Shown in pieces: positions 57,986-64,000 of a stretch of DNA of 64,000 nt. Numbering within the stretch: position 1 is the first letter of the stretch; each line of letters begins with the position of its first letter. The translations under genes and the position numbers were made by a program. The DNA comes from Aphrophora alni (taxonomy: Eukaryota > Arthropoda > Insecta > Hemiptera > Aphrophoridae), in contig OY740765.1 in the NCBI GenBank assembly GCA_963513935.1, positions 146,695,618-146,759,617 of the forward strand, read 5' to 3'. The notes below the pieces were generated by a model that was given only the letters and a program-made list of their open reading frames with translations, was not told the origin of the DNA and ran no database searches.

Positions 57986-58391
57986 ATATTGGACTGTTCA
58001 GTCAAAATCAAATTCTAGATACTTAAAATATGAAAAGGAAAGTAATTATTCTTACCAGAAAAAATAATTTATGTCAATATATTCTTTTTAATTATTTAAA
58101 ATACAAACATCACATGCTGAATTTAAGAAACGTGTTATCTTTTCAGTAATAGTCTTTTAACATCAAATTGTGAACAATTTGTCAATGAAACATTTGTAAT
58201 AATTATCTGGACAGTGTTGATAATAATTATCCACCATAGTGTTGAAGAACCTAGAAATAAATCCTCTTATCTATTTTTCATCGAAATTTCCAGAGTTTTT
58301 AAAGACATATTACTTTAAAAACATAGTCATAAAATATTCTTGTGGTATATTTTATGTAATCGATTATTATATCTATCTTAAAATGATTTAC

Positions 58392-58472
58392 CTTTCAGAG
58401 GTTCAATTATAGTGACTAAGGGTGTGGCTATCCCGAGGTGTTGCAAACGCTGTTTTCGAGATAATCTACCTT
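58392..58472 (-). CDS. Candidate internal exon of unrecognised host gene (81 bp)
   Basis: Minus strand: acceptor TTATCTTAG|AAGG and donor CTGAAAG|GTAAAT. Frame: 2 bases, then GRLSRKQRLQHLGIATPLVT and IIEPLK, then one base. The two other frames contain stops. Phase matches the donor at 58556. Basic and then hydrophobic; no family recognised. Confidence 0.45.
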
Positions 58473-58555
58473 CTAAGATAATTTAATCTCTGATTTTAGC
58501 TACTTACAATGATTTGTTTTATAAATGACTCTTAGTTACATGTCTACCAACTCAC

Positions 58556-58710
58556 TTGATTGAATACTCTCTACGGCCTTCTCAGTGCCTCCAGATCGTC
58601 CGGAGTCCTCATGTTCTTTATTCCAAGACAGTACTTCAGATTTTAACCCTAATAATCTCAGCTGATCTTTTTGCAAGGCCTTATCATGATCTGAAGCAAT
58701 GTTCTGAATT
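58556..58710 (-). CDS. Candidate internal exon of unrecognised host gene (155 bp)
   Basis: Minus strand: pyrimidine-rich acceptor TTTGTTTGTTTGTGACAG|AA and donor ATCAA|GTGAGT. The frame (one base completes a codon) encodes QNIASDHDKALQKDQLRLLG, LKSEVLSWNKEHEDSGRSGG and TEKAVESIQS, charged and with heptad-like leucines (possible coiled coil), unlike the AT-driven junk frames around it. If the donor is not used the frame stops at 58538. Upstream exons would lie beyond the transposons at 58.9-62.1 kb. Not recognised. Confidence 0.5.
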
Positions 58711-58934
58711 CTGTCACAAACAAACAAATTTTCAGCTTAAGGACAAATTTGTAAGTATACAGTTTCATAAAAACAAAAACTAAGATTTTAAAATGCATGT
58801 ATTAATACTTGAAAAAATATGAGGCAAGCATTTAAAGTAAAGTCCACTTTGAAATTACTGCAGACTGTAGTAATGAAGCTGGACTTCCAGAAACCATAAA
58901 CAATTTAAATACAAGTTAATAGATTTTATATCAT

Positions 58935-59600
58935 GGTATTACCCAGCCCGATCATACAATGTAATATAAGCAGATCCTCTAAAAGTAATGCCCAAAAGTT
59001 AGTTGATTGGACGTTGTAGGAAATTTGAAATTATACTGGTAGATCAAAGAGTCTGAACCAGTATGGTAAATTTGTTTAAAATAGTTGTTATACAGTTTTT
59101 CTGAACTGTGTAATTGTGTATATCACTATTCTCTTAATTTCGGCAGACTTATAGATATACCTCATAGATGTGTATATATTAAAAAGTCCCCACTTGCTTT
59201 CTTCATGTAGTGTCCCATTCCTAGTGGACCTCACAGCTGTATATATGTATCTAGCCCTGTTGGATTTTGTAGCTATACGAATATCACATTTTCTAGGGAG
59301 GCTAGGGTTCAAAATTACATTTTTGATAATTACTTTGTTATTTGTAATCTTAGAAAGGCGGGGTTAAAAAAAAATTTAAATCTGCAAATTTTTAACTAAT
59401 TTAGTGTATTATAGGTTGAATTACGCATTATGTACATAGAAAAAACCGTTAAAAATGGCCATCGTTTTGACATTTTCAATTAGATTTTTCTGAATCTCAA
59501 TAGGGTTCTACATGAGCAAACTATAGTACCCATACCAAATTTCATGTTACTATCTTAATTTTCGTGACCGCTATCGTGCTTTCGTAAAGATCACAACTAC
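58935..59600 (+). repeat. Interspersed repeat family C (copy 2, uninterrupted)
   Basis: Collinear with 11741-13080 without the TIR element, giving the empty site near 59010 (TTGTAGGAAATTTGAAATTA). Confidence 0.8.
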
Positions 59601-59739
59601 TGACGGACGACATGTCAAAAAACAATTTTTCGGTTTTCTGAGACAAGAAACATAAAAATTAGTCAAAAAATGAAGATCAAAATGTTTGACAATTACCATA
59701 CTTACCCTATATTTCTATATACGGTGTAAGTCCAATAAA

Positions 59740-61243
59740 AGGTGCAAAAACGGATGCTGTCTTTAGAAATAAAATTATATAATTTTCCCTGGTGTACCTC
59801 AGGGATCAGTGCTAGAACCCATTTTGTTTGTAATATATATGAATGGTATTTCAGAACATATTAAAATTGGTGATTTGGTTTTATTTGCTGATGATACCAA
59901 TGACATTGTTAAAGATAAATCCTATACAGAAATGCAGAAAACAGTGAGCACAGCTCTTAAAGAGTTAGATTGGAATAGTTGGTTTTATAATAATAAATTG
60001 ACTCTAAATATTGGAAAGACTCGTGTAAGGTTTCAATAGAGATTAACATGGAAGTGTAGGGAGTGACTGGCATATTGACTTGAGAAATCACCAAATTGAT
60101 GTAACTAGGACAGTGAAATTTCTTGAAGTGATTATAGATGAAGAGTTGATCTGGAGTTACACAGAGAGACTTAATATAAAACTAAGCAAGCATTTATTAT
60201 CTGTTATCTGTTAAGAATTATATGTATATATTGTTAGCTGGGAAGTTGTAAAGAGTGTATATTTTGCTTGCTTTCATTCCCTGATAAAATATGGTGTTGT
60301 TTTATGGGGGAATGCTCCAGCAGTAGAATCAGTTTTTAAAATGGAAAAAAAAGCAATACGGGTTATTTGTTGTGTACCTTGTAGAACATCATGTCGGCCA
60401 TTGTTTAAGAAACTTAATATTCTTCCATTTCCGTGTGTATAAAGGGTGTTAAAAAACCTTTCAAGACTTTGGGATATGATTCCTCATACAAAAAGGAAGA
60501 AAATAGTTCATATGAATGCATGCCCAAAAAGTTTAGTTTCCATCTATCTGTGTTTTTTACTTAATATGTTATATCTTAGGAACCTCTGAAGACATCAACT
60601 TCAATCCTGGTATATGTATTACATCTAATAAGACTCATTTTGGTATGGTATATCAAGTTAAAAAATAATCTCCAAGCTTTGGTATGGAATATCAAGTTAA
60701 AAAATAATCTCCGAGCTCAATTCTTTGCCTTAAGCAAGAAAAAAAAAGTTGTTGATTCTGTGGGCTTGAAATTGTTTAACAAAATACCACTAGACATTTA
60801 AAATGAGAGTAATCCAATAAGGTTAAAGTTCAAATTGAAGTCATTTTCCCTCTATAAAAGTTATTATTCAGTGTGTGAGTATTTGGAAGACTTTTTTTCC
60901 TAAGTTAAAGATTTTATTTTATTTCATACCATCTATTTATTTTATTTATTAAATATATATATTTGTAATGTCTAATATTGTTGATTCATTCTGTCTAATG
61001 GTGTAATTTATGGTTTTGTTTTACTGTGTAAAGTACCAGCCTTGAAATGTAGTTGGGTAGTTTCTCTGCTTTATAATATTGCTGTATTATAGATGTTACT
61101 GTTGGCTGAATTTGTTATTGTTTTAAATAAGATTTTAAATGTTAAAGAGGAATTGTTAGTAGTTAGTACAGGTTAGAAAAAAATGATGGCAGGTCATACA
61201 AATGTATTTTGTTTTGTGACCAATGAATAAATAAATAAAAAAT
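59740..61243 (+). pseudogene. 5'-truncated jockey/CR1-type LINE
   Basis: Begins within reverse transcriptase: VPQGSVLEPILFVIYMNGIS, LVLFADDTNDI (the catalytic FADDT), WFYNNKLTLNIGKT. Thumb-like TVKFLEVIIDEELIW follows near 60112 in another frame, then SLIKYGVVLWGNAP and KKAIRVICCVPCRTSCRPLF (60270-60420), and the C-terminal SYYSVCEYLE (about 60868). A 3' UTR of about 350 bp ends with AATGAATAAATAAATAAAAA (61225-61243). Frameshifts and stops make it inactive; the 5' portion with the endonuclease is absent, the usual result of incomplete reverse transcription. Confidence 0.88.
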
Positions 61244-61549
61244 AAGGGCCTAAACTTGTATAGATTGTGCCATAAACACATTCTCAAGAAAGCTGTATTT
61301 GATTAAAATCAAGGTTTTAATAACAGCGGTCGAGGATAAAATTCTGAGATTTAGCCAAAATATCCCTGCATAACAATTTTATTGAAATCAGTCCACATAA
61401 TTGGGCTGTAGAGCACTTTACATATGACAGATAGGCATCAATAGAAGAACTACTTTTTTAAACTTAGAGTAGGCCCTGATATAAAAATGGATACATTCAC
61501 AAATTATGAAACTTTTCTACTTTGGGTAAATTTAATTATACTTAATTTA
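61244..61549. other. Spacer with old repeat motif
   Basis: ATTTTATTGAAATCAGTCCA...GGGCTGTAGAGCAC (about 61378) is the motif also seen at 35720 and 37600. Confidence 0.4.
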
Positions 61550-62055
61550 CAGTGGCGGCGATAAGAACCCGCGGGCCCGCCCGCAAATTTGTTCATCGGG
61601 CCCCCCGCAAATTTGTTCATCGGGCCCCCCTCTCCCAATAATCTTTTCCCGGATGTTTATCTTTTTGCCGGCCAACGCCGGTGAGTCACAGCAATGCGCG
61701 ACGTAGCGATAGCTGCATTACTTATCGGCCAACGGTAAACAATACACATACTTCGTATCATGACATTATAATAAATACTGCTCTCTTAAAAAATAATGGT
61801 TATTGCCGTTTTGGATGAACGATGCACAATCTTGTCTGAAGACATTTTACCTTATTTTAGTAATTTCTTGACAATACTCACAAAAATATTGTTATGATAG
61901 GGGGGCCCGTGTGGCAGGGCCCGTCGCGGGTCCGGGTCCTGGTAAAATTTCCCGAAAAATCCTTGTCAAGGCTCGCGGGCCCCCCGTACCGCGGGCCCCC
62001 CGTACCGCGGGCCCCCCGCACCGCGGGCCCTGTGGGCCCGCTATCGCTGCCACTG
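61550..62055. mobile_element. 506-bp GC-rich hAT element (non-autonomous), 8-bp target duplication
   Basis: The ends CAGTGGCGGCGATAAGAACC and (complement of right) CAGTGGCAGCGATAGCGGGC are TIRs. Flanks are a perfect 8-bp repeat TTAATTTA (61542-61549, 62056-62063). The interior is strongly GC-rich near both ends with tandem GCGGGCCCCCCGTACC (61970-62030). Overlapping small frames here are Pro/Gly/Arg artefacts of that repeat. The terminus is close to that at 40997, suggesting the decayed ZMYM1-like hAT family may have mobilised it. Confidence 0.92.
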
Positions 62056-64000
62056 TTAATTTATGGAATTTATTAATGTATTGTTATTTAATTGATTAAA
62101 TGATTTATTGATTTTATTTGCACCACTGTGTGACTAAGCACAGACACTTAGTTATTTTTTCCGGGGTCGTGGATTCTTAGGAAACTGTACTTGCAATCAC
62201 GAACAAACTACAGATTTGATTAAATCTCAACATCTAATCTTCATTTGAATATTTATACCTGAAAAACATACATATATGCCTATTCATATATAAAATCAAT
62301 GGTTTATTCTTACGGAAGTACTTCCTAAAAACAATGCTTACAGCTAACATAAATATAATTACACAATTTTCAGTAAATCAGATACAAAATATATAATAAT
62401 CAAACAAATAGTGGGATTAACAGTATATAACAGTCTATTTTGAAACACTAGAGAACATGTATAATATTCAACAATTATAGTTTTTCTTTGAATTATTTTA
62501 AAGCCTCGATTTTTCTAATCACTTTACAAAAGCTACAACAGGTTGTAATTTAAGCAAATTACAAAAAAAAAAAAAAAAAAAATGTGTTAATCTTTTTTAA
62601 AAAATAGATTCATTTACCACAGAATGTCTCTTTAGCTTTATATTACCGTATTTATTAATTTATGATAGTCAATGTTTTTGCATAAAATAGATAAAAGTTC
62701 AAAATGTACTTAGATGCCTTATACCAAGGACAAATCACTGCTTCTATGTAAAATACAATTCAATTTAAAACTGCTTTCTTTAATGAAAATGCTCATTTGA
62801 AGCGTAGCTCTGGCAGATTCGTATCGTTCAGATAATGAGAAGTTCTCGTGTTGGTGAGAGAGTTGCAAACCGGACTATCCTCACTGAAAGTACTGTAGAT
62901 GAGACCATGTCACTCCCAACAAGAACTCTGTTCTAACTTGGTTTTGAAATTTTGCTATTGATGGACCAATTAGGGCTAACTTCACTATTATATTGATGCA
63001 TAACACTGCACTGAACTTAATATGCATATTTTGGGATTTACTAGTCTAATATTCTAATATTTTAAATAAAAAACAAAGTTAAGAATTTTTGTCTTACTTT
63101 CATAAATATTTAATTATTTCACAAATTTCATTCATACAATTCATTTATTAACGGTTCTGCAACATTGACCAAATTTGGAGTCTTGTCTGTCGCCCATATG
63201 TGATCTTTATATACGACAACAATACTAGATATGATGCAAGTATATCTTACATCATATAGGCTACCACTATTTTCACATAATGAACCAAGAACTAACTCAA
63301 AATTGAGATCCAAAAATGTGAAATGTTACAAATATCGACATCAAGTTTTGCTCATCACATAACTTTCTCTATACTATGTGATAATATACAAAAATAACTG
63401 TTTTCTAGTTTAATAAAAACTGTATTTTAAAACTGATTGTGGAGAGTTGTGTACATTATGCAATATTCTTTTTATTTTCAAGTTATTATAAAAAAACCTC
63501 AAATGAGATTTAAAAAATAACACATATTATTGAATAAGTTTAAATTTACATTTCTTTTGTCCTTATTTACTATTTATATTACTCCTACATATATCTTATA
63601 GAGCGGTTAAAAATTGCACAGAAATATTTTAGGAGCTGATTCTAGACTTAAAAATAGTTTATTTAAATATAGGTCTGGAAACGCTTCATTTCCCATTTGT
63701 CGGCTATCTTTTGTTTTTATACAAACATTATATCTTTGGAAACAGATAAGATATTGAGTGAAGATTTGGTAAACACATTATTTATGTAACCTTTTACCAA
63801 CATACCTGAAAACCAAGAATTTATTTTGTGCATTTCAAAATGACAGATGTTTAGATTTTTTAAATATTGAAATTAGTATTAAAACACTACTCGCCATTTT
63901 GAAACTGTTGAGGGAAACATTTTCACTTTTTGTACATTTCTGGATAATGGATTATAATATTATTAATAATTATCATAATTTCATAACAATTTGATTTAGG
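62056..64000. other. Terminal spacer with weak exon candidates and family E fragment
   Basis: 62793-62890 (minus) has a frame with EDSPVCNSLTNTRTSHYLND after ACTTTCAG. 63128-63313 (minus) has a protein-like frame (SLYDVRYTCIISS). Neither has complete, phase-consistent splice sites. 63640-63920 contains GGTCTGGAAACG..TTTC and GCCATTTTGAAACTG, a diverged family E piece. A poly(A) run lies at 62563-62582. Confidence 0.3.

Noticed and set aside
61894..62099. Two Pro/Gly/Arg-rich open frames
   Set aside because: Artefacts of the GC-rich tandem repeat at the end of the hAT element.
1..64000. CRISPR arrays, bacterial operons, rRNA or tRNA genes
   Set aside because: The repeats are eukaryotic tandem or transposon repeats; no spacer-repeat pattern, cas genes, rRNA motifs or complete cloverleaf were seen.

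Overview
This is AT-rich (roughly two thirds A+T) nuclear DNA of an animal, almost certainly an insect. The evidence is long introns, a Kruppel-like factor exon of the KLF9/13/16 type with a canonical 5' splice site, a very dense and diverse transposon load (hAT, piggyBac-like, Tigger/pogo, Penelope-like, jockey/CR1- and R1-like LINEs, Ty3/gypsy) and many AT microsatellites. A hemipteran is my best guess, held weakly. There are no operons, rRNA genes or convincing tRNA genes.

Layout. 1-1420: 66-bp tandem array split by a 435-bp terminal-inverted-repeat (TIR) element. 2.3-13.1 kb: interspersed repeats, a large nested inverted-repeat cluster (7.36-10.1 kb) and a 694-bp TIR element with an 8-bp target duplication, sitting in an older repeat. 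13.3-23 kb: foldback elements. Two (14.5 and 20.2 kb) carry complete type I hammerhead ribozyme cores, two (17.9 and 21.7 kb) are about 0.5-kb palindromes, and one (18.7-19.1 kb) is Penelope-derived. 23-35 kb: LINE tails, another hammerhead-bearing insertion with an 11-bp target duplication, tandem repeats and TIR elements. 35-40.3 kb: first coding exon (minus strand) of a KLF9/13/16-like transcription factor with its promoter and probable first intron. 41-44 kb: a hAT (ZMYM1-like) transposase pseudogene split by a degenerate gypsy/errantivirus-like retroelement. 44.07-46.86 and 53.01-57.83 kb: two copies of one sequence containing a Tigger-like transposase remnant, each with its own later insertions (a hAT element in one; a Penelope-like element and 2.2 kb of other DNA in the other). 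46.9-48.15 kb: an R1-like LINE remnant split by a TTAA-flanked piggyBac-like element. 57.9-58.7 kb: three phase-compatible exon candidates of an unrecognised host gene (minus strand). 59.7-62.1 kb: a 5'-truncated LINE and a GC-rich hAT element.

The only confident host gene is the KLF exon; nearly everything else is mobile DNA at various stages of decay. The most interesting material is the set of foldback elements carrying hammerhead ribozymes beside Penelope-like remnants, and several nested insertions where a second copy of the target gives an empty site, so boundaries and order of events can be read directly. All homology calls come from reading motifs by eye; no database search was run.
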